NCBI RefSeq assembly: GCF_004005965.1
Contig: NZ_SACY01000002.1
Span: 434,001-498,000, forward strand
Direction: 5' to 3'
Origin: Sandaracinomonas limnophila
Lineage (GTDB): Bacteria > Bacteroidota > Bacteroidia > Cytophagales > Spirosomataceae
Length of the DNA stretch: 64,000 nucleotides
Of this stretch, positions 51,585 through 60,694 are shown piece after piece. The position numbers and the translations under genes are program-made. Each line of letters begins with the position of its first letter. The first letter of the stretch is position 1. The notes beneath the pieces are model-generated. The model saw only the letters and a list, made by a program, of their open reading frames with translations. It did no database searches and was not told where the DNA came from.

Positions 51585-53141
51585 GTGAGTAATGAACTAA
51601 TCATTAATTCTACACCCACGGGTGATAGAATTGCCCTTTTGCAAGACAAAAGGTTAGTAGAATACCATATAGAGCAGTCGGAACCCCAATTTTCTGTGGG
51701 CGACATTTACCTAGGAACCGTGCGCAAACTGGTTACGGGTTTAAATGCTGCCTTCATCGACATTGGATATGAAAAAGACGCATTCCTACATTATCATGAT
51801 TTAGGTCCACACCTAAATACCCTCAATAAATTTACCAAAGAGGCAATGACCCAAAATGGGAAAAATGCCAAAGTGGAAAAAATAAAATTGGATGAGGAAA
51901 TTGATAAACTAGGAAAGATTGACAAGGTATTGACCAAGGGTCAACCTATTTTGGTACAGGTAGTAAAAGAACCTATTTCTACCAAAGGACCTCGTTTATC
52001 GTGCGACATATCCATTGCTGGAAGATTTTTGGTATTGGTTCCCTTTGCAAATGGGGTAAATATCTCAAAAAAAATCACATCTAAAGCAGAAAGAAATCGC
52101 TTGCAAAAGTTGATGTCGTCTGTAAAACCCAAAAACTTTGGGGTGATTGTACGTACTGTAGCGGAGGGAAAAGCCATTGAAGAAATGGAAATGGACCTTC
52201 GCGATTCCATCGCCAAATGGGAAGATGGAATTAAGAAATTAGGCAATGCGAAGCCTAATGACCGAATTATTGGAGAAATGAGTCGAGCAACTTCCATGTT
52301 GCGCGATTTATTAAACAATGATTTTGACAACGTGATGATGGATAGCCCTGAGGTTTATCAAGAAGCCAAGGATTATGTGCATCATGTTGCCCCTGAAAAA
52401 GAAAAAATAGTCAAACTACATACTGGGAAAACAAAATTATTTGAACAAGTAGGCATTGAAAAGCAATTAAAGATGCTATTTGGTCGTTCTGTATCTTTAC
52501 CAGGTGGTGGATATTTGATTATTGAACACACTGAAGCCTTACATGTTATTGATGTAAACTCAGGGAATAAATCCAATTCTGAGCAAGATCAAGAAGCCAC
52601 AGCTGTAAGTGTGAACCAAGAAGCAGCCAAAGAAATTGCGCGACAGCTTCGTCTAAGAGATATGGGTGGAATCATTGTAGTTGATTTCATCGATATGAAA
52701 AAAGCAGAAAATCGGAAGAAAATTCAAGATTTAATGCGTGACGAAATGCGCCCTGATCGATCCAAATACACAATATTGCCTTTGTCCAAATTTGGATTAA
52801 TGCAAATTACTCGTCAGAGGGTCCGACCAGAAATGAATGTTTCCACTGTTGAATCTTGTCCAACTTGCGGCGGAACAGGAACAATCACGGCAAGCATTGC
52901 AGTTTCAGAAATCATTGCACAACACGTTGAGCATTTGGTTTCAAAGCAAAACGAAAAGGATTTGACTATTTTAGTGCACCCTTTCCTTTTTGCTTACTTT
53001 ACAAAAGGCTTCCCTTCTATCCGAATGAAGTGGTTTTTCAAATTCAAAACCTGGATTAAACTGAGAGAAGATTCTTCTTTAGGTTTAACAGACTTTAAAT
53101 TTTTAAACCGAAACGAGGATGAAATTGAATTATCGTCTTAA
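51585..53141 (+). CDS. rng: Ribonuclease G/E family
   Basis: The protein has 518 residues from a GTG start (MSNELIINSTPTGDRIALLQ). The S1 domain is GDIYLGTVRKLVTGLNAAFI. The catalytic metal residues lie in LHVIDVNSG and GGIIVVDFIDM, and ESCPTCGGTGTI is the zinc link. It processes rRNA and turns over mRNA. The length fits RNase G, with no long C-terminal degradosome scaffold. It overlaps the following gene by 23 bases. Confidence 0.95.
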   Translation: MSNELIINSTPTGDRIALLQDKRLVEYHIEQSEPQFSVGDIYLGTVRKLVTGLNAAFIDIGYEKDAFLHYHDLGPHLNTLNKFTKEAMTQNGKNAKVEKIKLDEEIDKLGKIDKVLTKGQPILVQVVKEPISTKGPRLSCDISIAGRFLVLVPFANGVNISKKITSKAERNRLQKLMSSVKPKNFGVIVRTVAEGKAIEEMEMDLRDSIAKWEDGIKKLGNAKPNDRIIGEMSRATSMLRDLLNNDFDNVMMDSPEVYQEAKDYVHHVAPEKEKIVKLHTGKTKLFEQVGIEKQLKMLFGRSVSLPGGGYLIIEHTEALHVIDVNSGNKSNSEQDQEATAVSVNQEAAKEIARQLRLRDMGGIIVVDFIDMKKAENRKKIQDLMRDEMRPDRSKYTILPLSKFGLMQITRQRVRPEMNVSTVESCPTCGGTGTITASIAVSEIIAQHVEHLVSKQNEKDLTILVHPFLFAYFTKGFPSIRMKWFFKFKTWIKLREDSSLGLTDFKFLNRNEDEIELSS

Positions 53142-54339
53142 ATTTTTAGTACTACTTCTTTGTCTTTTTTCACTAAATGCAAACGCACAATGGTGGAAAA
53201 AGACAGAAGAAGCAGAAAAAGAGCGTTCCAAAGGAATGTTGCTTTTCACCTCCGAATTTCAAGTGGAGGCTACCTATGCCATTAACCAAATGTATAATTA
53301 CAAATTCCCGGAAGCAGAAAGGGAATTTAATTATCTTAAAATCAAATACCCCCAACATCCCCTACCCGATTTATTACTTGGACTTGTACAATGGTGGAAA
53401 ATTGTACCAAACACCCAAAATGAAATTTATGATGAACGTTTCAACGAATTCATGGATTCGAGTATTGAAAAGGCTGAAAAAATTTGGGATGATACCGAGA
53501 ATCCGGAAGCTGCATTTATTTTGGCCGCATCCTATGCTTTTAAAGGCAGGTTACATGCTGAAAGACAACATTGGACCAGAGCTACCTGGGCGGCCAGAAA
53601 TGCCTTGAAATATTTAGAAGAGTGCAGAGATTTTGCAGACTTTAGTCCTGAAATATTATTTGGAGATGGTTTGTACAATTATTATTACCACTTCATCAAA
53701 AAGAATTTTGCCCTGTTGAGACCTGTTTTGTGGTTGTTCCCAAAGGCTAACAAAGACCAGGGTATCAAACAAATTGAAAAGGCCGTTTACCAAGCTTTTT
53801 ACACTCGAACAGAAGCAAGGTATTTTTTATTACAAATTTATGCAATGGAAGGCATGAGTAATAAATCCTATGATTTGGCAAAATACACACACGAAAATTA
53901 TCCTGACAATCCTTATTTCCACAGATACCATGCAAGGGAGGCCTATATGCAGGGAAATATGGAGGAGGCAACGCTATTGTCAAAACAAATTTTAGAGCGA
54001 ATAGATAATCATGAAGTAGGCTATGAAGCAGTTTCGGGCAGATATGCAAGTTATATTTTGGGCTATTATCAATTATATGTTTTACGCAACCTTCCTGAGG
54101 CCAAAATGTACTTCGAAAAATGCATTGATTTTTCAAATCAAACTGGCACCAAAGAATCTGGTTATTATTGGGCTTCTTTACTAGGTTTGGCAAGAATCTC
54201 CTTTCAAACAAAAGATTATGATAAGGCGGTAGACTATTGCAAAAATGTTTTAGAGAATGCAGATAAAAAATCGGCTCAACATTCAGAGGCCAAAAAACTG
54301 CTTTCAGAGGCCAAAAAAGCAAGGAGAAAGTCTAAGTAA
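53119..54339 (+). CDS. Secreted TPR-like protein
   Basis: The 406-residue protein has a signal peptide (LKFLVLLLCLFSLNANA). Helical repeats run through the rest, e.g. AAFILAASYAFKGRLHAERQ, NPYFHRYHAREAYMQGNMEE and LLGLARISFQTKDYDKAVDY, which resemble degenerate TPRs. It is translationally coupled to rng, an arrangement of unknown meaning. No enzyme motif is seen. Confidence 0.82.
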   Translation: MKLNYRLKFLVLLLCLFSLNANAQWWKKTEEAEKERSKGMLLFTSEFQVEATYAINQMYNYKFPEAEREFNYLKIKYPQHPLPDLLLGLVQWWKIVPNTQNEIYDERFNEFMDSSIEKAEKIWDDTENPEAAFILAASYAFKGRLHAERQHWTRATWAARNALKYLEECRDFADFSPEILFGDGLYNYYYHFIKKNFALLRPVLWLFPKANKDQGIKQIEKAVYQAFYTRTEARYFLLQIYAMEGMSNKSYDLAKYTHENYPDNPYFHRYHAREAYMQGNMEEATLLSKQILERIDNHEVGYEAVSGRYASYILGYYQLYVLRNLPEAKMYFEKCIDFSNQTGTKESGYYWASLLGLARISFQTKDYDKAVDYCKNVLENADKKSAQHSEAKKLLSEAKKARRKSK

Positions 54340-54382
54340 ACAAATTTAACAATTCCTTAACATTGACTTTACAAAGTTTGTA

Positions 54383-54390
54383 TAGTTTTG
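54383..54390 (+). promoter_or_regulatory. Putative -7 box (TAGTTTTG) for phosphate transporter
   Basis: TAGTTTTG matches TAnnTTTG and lies 35 bases before the ATG at 54425. A TTG sits 17 bases upstream of it. Confidence 0.45.
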
Positions 54391-54424
54391 CAATCATATT
54401 TGCACCAATATAAATTTTAAAACA

Positions 54425-55885
54425 ATGTTTGGACTAGAACCAACTCTATTTTTCCTCTTATTTTTCTGCCTTTTTGCTGCCTGTGCATTTGAATTCGTGA
54501 ACGGATTTCATGATACAGCCAATGCAGTCGCAACAGTTATTTACACACATTCCTTAAAACCAACCCAAGCAGTAGTTTGGTCTGGATTTATGAATTTCCT
54601 AGGTTTATTAACCGGAGGAGTAGGTGTAACAATGAGTATCATTGGGCTACTACCCACAGAGCTTCTCATAGACGCAGATGTTTATCACTCCATGTCAATG
54701 GCCTTAGCTATGTTGATTTCAGCAATCTTGTGGAATGTGGGCACATGGTATTTCGGTATTCCTGCATCAAGTTCTCACACTTTAATTGGTTCAATTATCG
54801 GTATTGGCGTTGGTCACGCATTATTACCTGAAAATTCAAATAAAGGCATTTCAAGTATCAATTGGGACAAAGCTTTAGAAATAGGGCAAGCGTTATTATT
54901 GTCTCCATTATTTGGTTTTGCTTTGGCAATTATCCTAATGTATGTTTTGAAAAAATCAGTAAAAAACAAAGAAATTTTCAAAGAGCCTAAGAAAAATTCC
55001 CCTCCTCCAACATGGATTAGAGGTATCTTGATCGCAACTTGTACATTAGTGTCTTTTTTCCATGGAAGAAATGATGGACAAAAAGGAATTGGTTTGGTAA
55101 TGGTAATTTTAATTGCTTTTTTACCAGGTTATTTTGCTATAAATACGAATTTAAATATTAGTCAAGTAAAAACCAGCTTAGCGGTTGTTCAAACCATTTC
55201 TGCAAAAATAGATACAGTTCCATTATCAGAAAAAGAAAGAGAAAGTTATCATAAATTAGTTACATCAAGTTCTGATTTAAATACAATTGTAAATGCTCCT
55301 ACTTTCAACAGCGAAAATTTATCAAATTCTCAAAAATTTGATGTGCGCAAGGCTGCATTAACAATTAATAAACATTCCAAAAAATTATTAGAGAGCGAAT
55401 CCATTGCACTTTCAGATGCAGATAAAAAGTCTTTGAAAAAAGCAACACAAGGAGATAAAGCACCATTCTTTAGTTTTGGAGGAAACTCTTCAAGTGGTAT
55501 TGCAGGTGTAACTGATTTTGCACCAGGATGGGTAATGTGGATGGTAGCGCTTTCATTAGGTTTAGGAACAATGGTAGGTTGGAAAAGAATTGTAGTTACC
55601 ATTGGAGAAAAAATTGGAAAACACCATTTGACTTATGCCCAGGGTGCATCTGCAGAATTAATTGCATCCGTAACTATTGGCTTGGCAACTGCATACAAAT
55701 GGCCAGTGAGTACTACCCACGTTTTATCATCTGGGATTGCAGGTACAATGGTAGCATCAAAAGGTATTAAAAACCTTCAAGGAGGAACTGTAAAAAGTAT
55801 CGTAATGGCATGGGTTTTAACCTTACCTGTAACAATCATCCTTTCTGCCTCATTATTCGTCTTATTCAGATGGATTGCTGCATAA
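54425..55885 (+). CDS. Inorganic phosphate transporter, PiT family
   Basis: The 486-residue protein has two PiT halves. The first has FVNGFHDTANAVATVIYTHS and GIPASSSHTLIGSIIG. The second has SFFHGRNDGQKGIGLVMVIL and WPVSTTHVLSSGIAG. About 11 helices are visible, plus a soluble loop of roughly 120 residues in the middle (about 240-360). The family cotransports phosphate with H+ or Na+. It is followed by a DUF2490 gene. Confidence 0.94.
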   Translation: MFGLEPTLFFLLFFCLFAACAFEFVNGFHDTANAVATVIYTHSLKPTQAVVWSGFMNFLGLLTGGVGVTMSIIGLLPTELLIDADVYHSMSMALAMLISAILWNVGTWYFGIPASSSHTLIGSIIGIGVGHALLPENSNKGISSINWDKALEIGQALLLSPLFGFALAIILMYVLKKSVKNKEIFKEPKKNSPPPTWIRGILIATCTLVSFFHGRNDGQKGIGLVMVILIAFLPGYFAINTNLNISQVKTSLAVVQTISAKIDTVPLSEKERESYHKLVTSSSDLNTIVNAPTFNSENLSNSQKFDVRKAALTINKHSKKLLESESIALSDADKKSLKKATQGDKAPFFSFGGNSSSGIAGVTDFAPGWVMWMVALSLGLGTMVGWKRIVVTIGEKIGKHHLTYAQGASAELIASVTIGLATAYKWPVSTTHVLSSGIAGTMVASKGIKNLQGGTVKSIVMAWVLTLPVTIILSASLFVLFRWIAA

Positions 55886-55901
55886 AAATTTAATCAAATT
55901 T

Positions 55902-55923
55902 AACGGGGGACCCCTCCCCCGTT
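55902..55923 (+). other. GC-rich hairpin after phosphate transporter
   Basis: AACGGGGGA pairs with TCCCCCGTT around a CCCC loop, 17 bases after the transporter stop. It lacks a clean T-run, so it may be a weak terminator or an RNA-stability stem rather than a full terminator. Confidence 0.6.
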
Positions 55924-55942
55924 TATTCAACACCAATATAAA

Positions 55943-56776
55943 ATGAAAAAAATATTTGGAGCCATTTTGGTGGCACTCACCCTTTTTATGTCCAATTCCT
56001 ATGGACAAGGGCCACGTTCTTATTATCATATTTCTAATGGTTGGACCGATTTAAATGTTTCGGGAAAATTAGCTGGTAAGTTTTCTTGGCAAATTGAAAA
56101 CCAACACAGAAGAGAAGATATGCAAGGAGATTATAACGAAAGTACTACTTCGGGAAATCCTTATAACAACCTTAATCAACATGTTTTCCGCCCTTATATT
56201 CATTATCAAGCAAATCCAAATGTTAGATTTTCACTAATGCCACTGGGTTGGATTGGATCAAATAGATTTAAAGATGGAAAACCATCTGCATTTTTCGCAG
56301 AATTACGAATAGCACCACAAGTAATTTTATCACAACAAATTGGTCGATTAAAAATTGATCACCGTTTACGCTATGAATTCAGGTGGTTGGGTGCAAATCA
56401 GTCGGTGGACGAGAAAAGCTTTTTATATGGAGGAGATTTTAGCACATCAACTTTCAAAGAAAGATTTCGTTACCAGTTAAAGGGTACAATGCCATTGAAT
56501 AAAACAAAAATGGAAGATAAAACATTGTATGCACAAGCCTATAATGAATTATTTGTTAACATGGGACAAAATGTTGCTAACGTCAATTTATTAGATCAAA
56601 ACCGGGTGTTAATCGGATTAGGGTACAGATTTAACAAATTTTATTCTGTAGAAGCGGGTTACATGCAACAGGTAATTTTTCGTTTCAACAATGCTGACAA
56701 AAACAACGTAGATGTAAACAATATCCTACAGTTAAATCTAGCCATTTCAAATTTCGAAGGGATATTTAAGAAATAG
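55943..56776 (+). CDS. DUF2490 outer-membrane-like protein
   Basis: The 277-residue protein has a signal peptide (IFGAILVALTLFMSNSYG). Regular amphipathic strands rich in aromatics follow: FSWQIENQHRR, FRPYIHYQANPNVRFSLMPL, IDHRLRYEFRW and YSVEAGYMQQVIFRF. These match the DUF2490 barrel family. It probably sits in the outer membrane. Its position after a phosphate transporter may mean shared expression. Confidence 0.84.
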   Translation: MKKIFGAILVALTLFMSNSYGQGPRSYYHISNGWTDLNVSGKLAGKFSWQIENQHRREDMQGDYNESTTSGNPYNNLNQHVFRPYIHYQANPNVRFSLMPLGWIGSNRFKDGKPSAFFAELRIAPQVILSQQIGRLKIDHRLRYEFRWLGANQSVDEKSFLYGGDFSTSTFKERFRYQLKGTMPLNKTKMEDKTLYAQAYNELFVNMGQNVANVNLLDQNRVLIGLGYRFNKFYSVEAGYMQQVIFRFNNADKNNVDVNNILQLNLAISNFEGIFKK

Positions 56777-56790
56777 CAAAAGCAATTTTT

Positions 56791-56798
56791 TATCTTTG
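56791..56798 (+). promoter_or_regulatory. Putative -7 box (TATCTTTG) for rsmG
   Basis: TATCTTTG is an exact consensus match 15 bases before the rsmG ATG. No -33 TTG is found at normal distance. Confidence 0.5.
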
Positions 56799-56812
56799 TA
56801 CTTTCGAAGAAC

Positions 56813-57439
56813 ATGAAAGCACAAATCATTAAAAAATATTTTCCTCAAATTACAGAAAAGCAGCTCAAGCAATTCGAGCTGCTTTTTCCATTGTACCAGG
56901 AGTGGAATGAAAAAATAAATGTCATTTCAAGAAAAGACATTGAAAATTTGATGGAACATCATGTGTTACATTCTTTGGCAATAGCGAAATTTATTGACTT
57001 TAATGTTGGATCAGAAATTTTAGATGTAGGTACAGGTGGAGGTTTTCCTGGAATCCCGTTGGCCATTATGTTTCCTGAATGCCAATTTACTTTAATCGAT
57101 TCAATCGGTAAAAAAATACGAGTGGTTGAAGAAGTTTCAAAGGCTTTAGGATTAAAAAATGTGTTGGCAATTCATGGCCGGGCAGAGCAATTGACTACCG
57201 ATTATGAGTTCATTGTTAGTCGCGCAGTAACCCGAATGGCCCCATTTTATGATTGGGTTAAATTTAAAATTAATCGCAACAATTACCACAAAATAAAGAA
57301 CGGATTAATCTGTTTGAAAGGTGGTGATTTAAAGGAAGAATTAGAGGAATTTGGGAAAAAACATAAAGTAATTGAATTGTACGATTACTTTGAGGAGGAA
57401 TTTTTTGAGACCAAAAAATTAGTGTATGTCCCAATGTAA
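56813..57439 (+). CDS. rsmG: 16S rRNA (guanine527-N7)-methyltransferase
   Basis: The protein has 208 residues. EILDVGTGGGFPGIPLAIMF is the SAM-binding motif, and FTLIDSIGKKIRVVEEVSK binds the ribose. FIVSRAVTRM contains the conserved SRA. Length and order fit RsmG (GidB). It overlaps the glycosyltransferase gene by 14 bases. Confidence 0.96.
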   Translation: MKAQIIKKYFPQITEKQLKQFELLFPLYQEWNEKINVISRKDIENLMEHHVLHSLAIAKFIDFNVGSEILDVGTGGGFPGIPLAIMFPECQFTLIDSIGKKIRVVEEVSKALGLKNVLAIHGRAEQLTTDYEFIVSRAVTRMAPFYDWVKFKINRNNYHKIKNGLICLKGGDLKEELEEFGKKHKVIELYDYFEEEFFETKKLVYVPM

Positions 57440-58418
57440 AATTTCTGTTGCACTTTGTACATATAATGGTGAAAAATATCTCAGAGAACAACTCGAGAGT
57501 ATTTTTCAACAAACATTACCTGTGCACGAAATTATTCTTTGCGATGATGGTTCTAAAGACAGAACCTTAGACATTGCGAAAGAATTTATTGGGAGAAAGA
57601 GTATTGATTTTCAAATTTTTTCAAACGAAAAAAATTTAGGCTCCACTAAAAATTTTGAGGCATGTGCCTTAAAATGCACAGGAGACATTATCTTTTTTGC
57701 AGACCAAGACGACCGCTGGTTGCCAAACAAAGTTAAACGCACGCTAGAAATGTTTGATATGCATCCAGAATGGCAAGCCGTTTTTTCAAATGCAGAAATA
57801 ATTGACTCCAATGGAAAACAAAAAGGGAAAACCTCTTTTGAATCTATTGAATTTACAGAAAAAGCACAGCAAAATTGGCGGGCAGGCAAGGCGTTTGATA
57901 TTTTATTAAGAGGATATGTTGTAACAGGTGCAACTTTGGCTGTCCGTTCAAAGGTAATTGACAAGCTATTTCCTACACCTGATTTATTTCCTGAATTAAT
58001 TCATGATGGTTGGGCGGCCATGTACCTAGCAGCATTCAATCAAATTGGATTTACAAACGAATGTTTAATAGAGTATAGGGAGCATGAAAGTCAACAAGTA
58101 GGTTTTCGTCCAAATTTAAACAATGTTTCAATATGGAACAGATTAACAAGGGGTACGGAAGCGAAACTGGAAAAGGTATTACCAAAGTTACAAAAGGCAA
58201 AAGCCCTAAATGAATACTTTTCTAAAAATGAATTATTCTCCGAAAATGTACGAAATAAAATTTTCAATAGGTATAAACATTTTGAATTTAGGTATAATTT
58301 GCCTAAAAACAGAATTTTAAGAATAGTACCTATTTTTGAAAAATTAGTTTCAGGCAGTTATAAAACAAATGAAGTGGGGAAATGGTGGAGAACAGTTTTA
58401 GGTGATATTTTTGAATAA
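57426..58418 (+). CDS. Family 2 glycosyltransferase
   Basis: The 330-residue protein has a GT-A fold. ISVALCTYNGEKYLREQLES, EIILCDDGSKDRT and FFADQDDRWLPNKV (the metal-binding DxD-like motif) are clear in residues 5-100. The C-terminal part is helical without a membrane anchor. It probably adds a sugar to a surface glycan. The acceptor and donor are unknown. Its stop codon abuts the ATG of the DUF5672 gene. Confidence 0.92.
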   Translation: MSQCKISVALCTYNGEKYLREQLESIFQQTLPVHEIILCDDGSKDRTLDIAKEFIGRKSIDFQIFSNEKNLGSTKNFEACALKCTGDIIFFADQDDRWLPNKVKRTLEMFDMHPEWQAVFSNAEIIDSNGKQKGKTSFESIEFTEKAQQNWRAGKAFDILLRGYVVTGATLAVRSKVIDKLFPTPDLFPELIHDGWAAMYLAAFNQIGFTNECLIEYREHESQQVGFRPNLNNVSIWNRLTRGTEAKLEKVLPKLQKAKALNEYFSKNELFSENVRNKIFNRYKHFEFRYNLPKNRILRIVPIFEKLVSGSYKTNEVGKWWRTVLGDIFE

Positions 58419-59126
58419 ATGAAAAAGGTTGTAATTGTCATTCCGGTTCATCAAAAGGAGCTCAACAAAGATGAGCAAAAATCTCTTGCGCAATGCCAAA
58501 AAATTCTGGGACATTATCCTATCTATTTTGCGGCACCGGAAGGTTTAAATCCTAGCTATTTTTCAACCATAAAAAACTACCAAATTAAGTATTTTGACGA
58601 AAAATATTTTAAAAGTCCAAAATCCTATAATCAATTTTTGGTAACCAAAGAGTTTTACAAATCTTTCCAAGATTACGAATACATGTTAATTTACCAAGTT
58701 GACACATTTGTTTTTTCTGATCAACTGCTCGAATGGTGTGAAAAAGGCTTCGATTATATTGGTGCCCCCCAATTAAACGAAAACCATTTTAACAATCCTG
58801 GCTACAAAAATTCGCTATGGAATCCACTCCTATTAAACGGTGGTTTATCCTTGAGAAAAATATCTTCTTTTATCAGATTACTCAATATCTATCATTTGTT
58901 TTATCCAGAATGGCCTGGACATGAAGACGCCTTGTTTTCCTTTCAACTAAGAAGAGCATGGCCACTTCGATTCTTATTTAATTTGCCTACTTGGCAAACG
59001 GCGCTTCAATTTGCTTTTGAAGCAGAGCCAGAAAAATGTTATGAATTAAACGGAAAACAATTGCCTTTTGGTTGCCATGCCTGGGAAAAATTTAATCCCC
59101 AGTTTTGGAGTCAATTTATGGGTTAA
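58419..59126 (+). CDS. DUF5672 family protein (probable glycosyltransferase)
   Basis: The 235-residue protein starts VVIVIPVHQKELNKDEQKSL. YEYMLIYQVDTFVFSDQL has a DxD-like element, and FDYIGAPQ, LLNGGLSLRKISSFIRLL and HEDALFSF are the DUF5672 signatures. The fold is thought to be GT-A-like, but activity is not proven. It is coupled to the GT2 gene, so both may act on one glycan. Confidence 0.85.
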   Translation: MKKVVIVIPVHQKELNKDEQKSLAQCQKILGHYPIYFAAPEGLNPSYFSTIKNYQIKYFDEKYFKSPKSYNQFLVTKEFYKSFQDYEYMLIYQVDTFVFSDQLLEWCEKGFDYIGAPQLNENHFNNPGYKNSLWNPLLLNGGLSLRKISSFIRLLNIYHLFYPEWPGHEDALFSFQLRRAWPLRFLFNLPTWQTALQFAFEAEPEKCYELNGKQLPFGCHAWEKFNPQFWSQFMG

Positions 59127-59132
59127 ATGTCG

Positions 59133-59140
59133 TATTTTTG
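59133..59140 (+). promoter_or_regulatory. Putative -7 box (TATTTTTG) for gpmI
   Basis: TATTTTTG matches TAnnTTTG and lies 22 bases before the GTG start, in a 35-base gap after the DUF5672 gene. Confidence 0.5.
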
Positions 59141-59161
59141 TAAAAAAATTGACATCATACC

Positions 59162-60682
59162 GTGAACAAGAAAGTAGTACTCATGATTTTAGATGGTTGG
59201 GGAATTGCCACCAACCCAAAGGTTTCTGCCATTGATGCAGCAAAAACTCCATTTATTGACTCTCTATACCAAAAATATCCTCATTCTAAGCTAGAGGCCT
59301 CTGGCCTAGCCGTTGGTTTACCAGAAGGACAAATGGGAAATTCGGAAGTTGGACACATGAATTTGGGTGCTGGTAGAGTGGTTTATCAAAATTTGGTGCG
59401 AATCAATAAGGCTGTTACTGAAAATACATTGGGACAAGAGCCTGAGTTAGCCAAAGCATTTGATTATGCAAAGGCAAATAACAAATCGGTTCATTTCATC
59501 GGTTTGGTTTCAGATGGGGGGGTGCACGCACACATTGAGCATTTAAAATCTTTGTTAAGCAGTTCTCAAGAGGCTGGCTTATCAAACGTTTTTGTTCATG
59601 CATTTACGGATGGTCGTGATTGTGATCCAAAATCTGGATTGAAATTTTTAACAGACTTACAAAATCATTGTCAAAAAACAGGGGCAAAAATTGCTTCAGT
59701 CACAGGTAGATATTATTCCATGGACCGCGATAATCGCTGGGAGCGTGTAGCATTAGCCTACAATGCCATGGTAAAAGCCGAAGGCACACCAAGTCAAGAT
59801 GTTTTGAAATCCATTGAAGCATCGTATGCAGAAAATGTTACGGATGAATTCATCAAGCCGATCATTATGACAGATGCTGCTGGTGCACCAGTTGCAAAAA
59901 TTGAAGAGGGCGATGTGGTTATTTGTTTCAATTTCCGAACAGATAGAGGTAGAGAAATTACACAAGCCTTGACCCAGAAAGATTTCCATGAGCAAAATAT
60001 GTACAAAATGAATTTGTATTATTTGACCATGACTGAATATGACAAAGAATTCCAAGGAGTTCGTGTAATTTTCAATGATTCTAATTTACCAATGACAATG
60101 GGTGAGGTGTTGGAAGGAGCAGGTAAAAAGCAAATTCGAATAGCAGAAACAGAAAAATATCCACACGTAACCTTCTTTTTCTCAGGAGGTAGAGAACAAC
60201 CTTTTGAAGGACAAACAAACATTTTAAGAAATTCTCCAAAAGTAGCAACGTACGACTTACAGCCAGAGATGTCGGCAGGAGAATTGCGTGATGCCCTAAT
60301 TCCTGAATTGGAAAAAGAAGAAGTTGATTTTGTGTGTTTAAATTTTGCGAATCCAGACATGGTTGGCCATACGGGTGTTTTCTCTGCAGTAGTAAAAGCG
60401 GTCGAAACCGTTGATGCTTGTGCGCAGGCAGTAGTTGAAACTGGATTACAACATGGCTATTCTTTCATTATTATTGCTGACCATGGAAATGCAGATGTGA
60501 TGATCAACGAAGATGGAAGCCCAAATACTGCTCACTCTACAAATTTGGTGCCATGTATTTTAGTCGACAAAGACTTCCATCCTACCATGAAAAATGGTAA
60601 ATTGGGAGATGTATCACCTACCATATTAAAAATGATGGGAGTTGCACAACCTAAAGAAATGACAGGAGAAACATTGTTTTAA
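59162..60682 (+). CDS. gpmI: 2,3-bisphosphoglycerate-independent phosphoglycerate mutase
   Basis: The protein has 506 residues from a GTG start (MNKKVVLMILDGWGIATNPK). It is the manganese enzyme of glycolysis. The nucleophile Ser is in GQMGNSEVGHMNLGAGRV near residue 63, FTDGRDCDP and GRYYSMDRDNRWER follow, and the metal sites are in ADHGNAD and TAHSTN near the C-terminus. Enolase, the next step of the pathway, lies 2.6 kb downstream. Confidence 0.97.
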   Translation: MNKKVVLMILDGWGIATNPKVSAIDAAKTPFIDSLYQKYPHSKLEASGLAVGLPEGQMGNSEVGHMNLGAGRVVYQNLVRINKAVTENTLGQEPELAKAFDYAKANNKSVHFIGLVSDGGVHAHIEHLKSLLSSSQEAGLSNVFVHAFTDGRDCDPKSGLKFLTDLQNHCQKTGAKIASVTGRYYSMDRDNRWERVALAYNAMVKAEGTPSQDVLKSIEASYAENVTDEFIKPIIMTDAAGAPVAKIEEGDVVICFNFRTDRGREITQALTQKDFHEQNMYKMNLYYLTMTEYDKEFQGVRVIFNDSNLPMTMGEVLEGAGKKQIRIAETEKYPHVTFFFSGGREQPFEGQTNILRNSPKVATYDLQPEMSAGELRDALIPELEKEEVDFVCLNFANPDMVGHTGVFSAVVKAVETVDACAQAVVETGLQHGYSFIIIADHGNADVMINEDGSPNTAHSTNLVPCILVDKDFHPTMKNGKLGDVSPTILKMMGVAQPKEMTGETLF

Positions 60683-60694
60683 ATAATTGAATTT

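Noticed and set aside
53765-54322. Minus-strand ORF of 185 codons
   Set aside because: Long but antisense to the secreted TPR-like gene, with no start context or recognisable domain; the plus-strand frame has a signal peptide and repeats.
55902-55923. Strong intrinsic terminator
   Set aside because: The stem is strong, but a T-run is lacking, so it is reported only as a hairpin.
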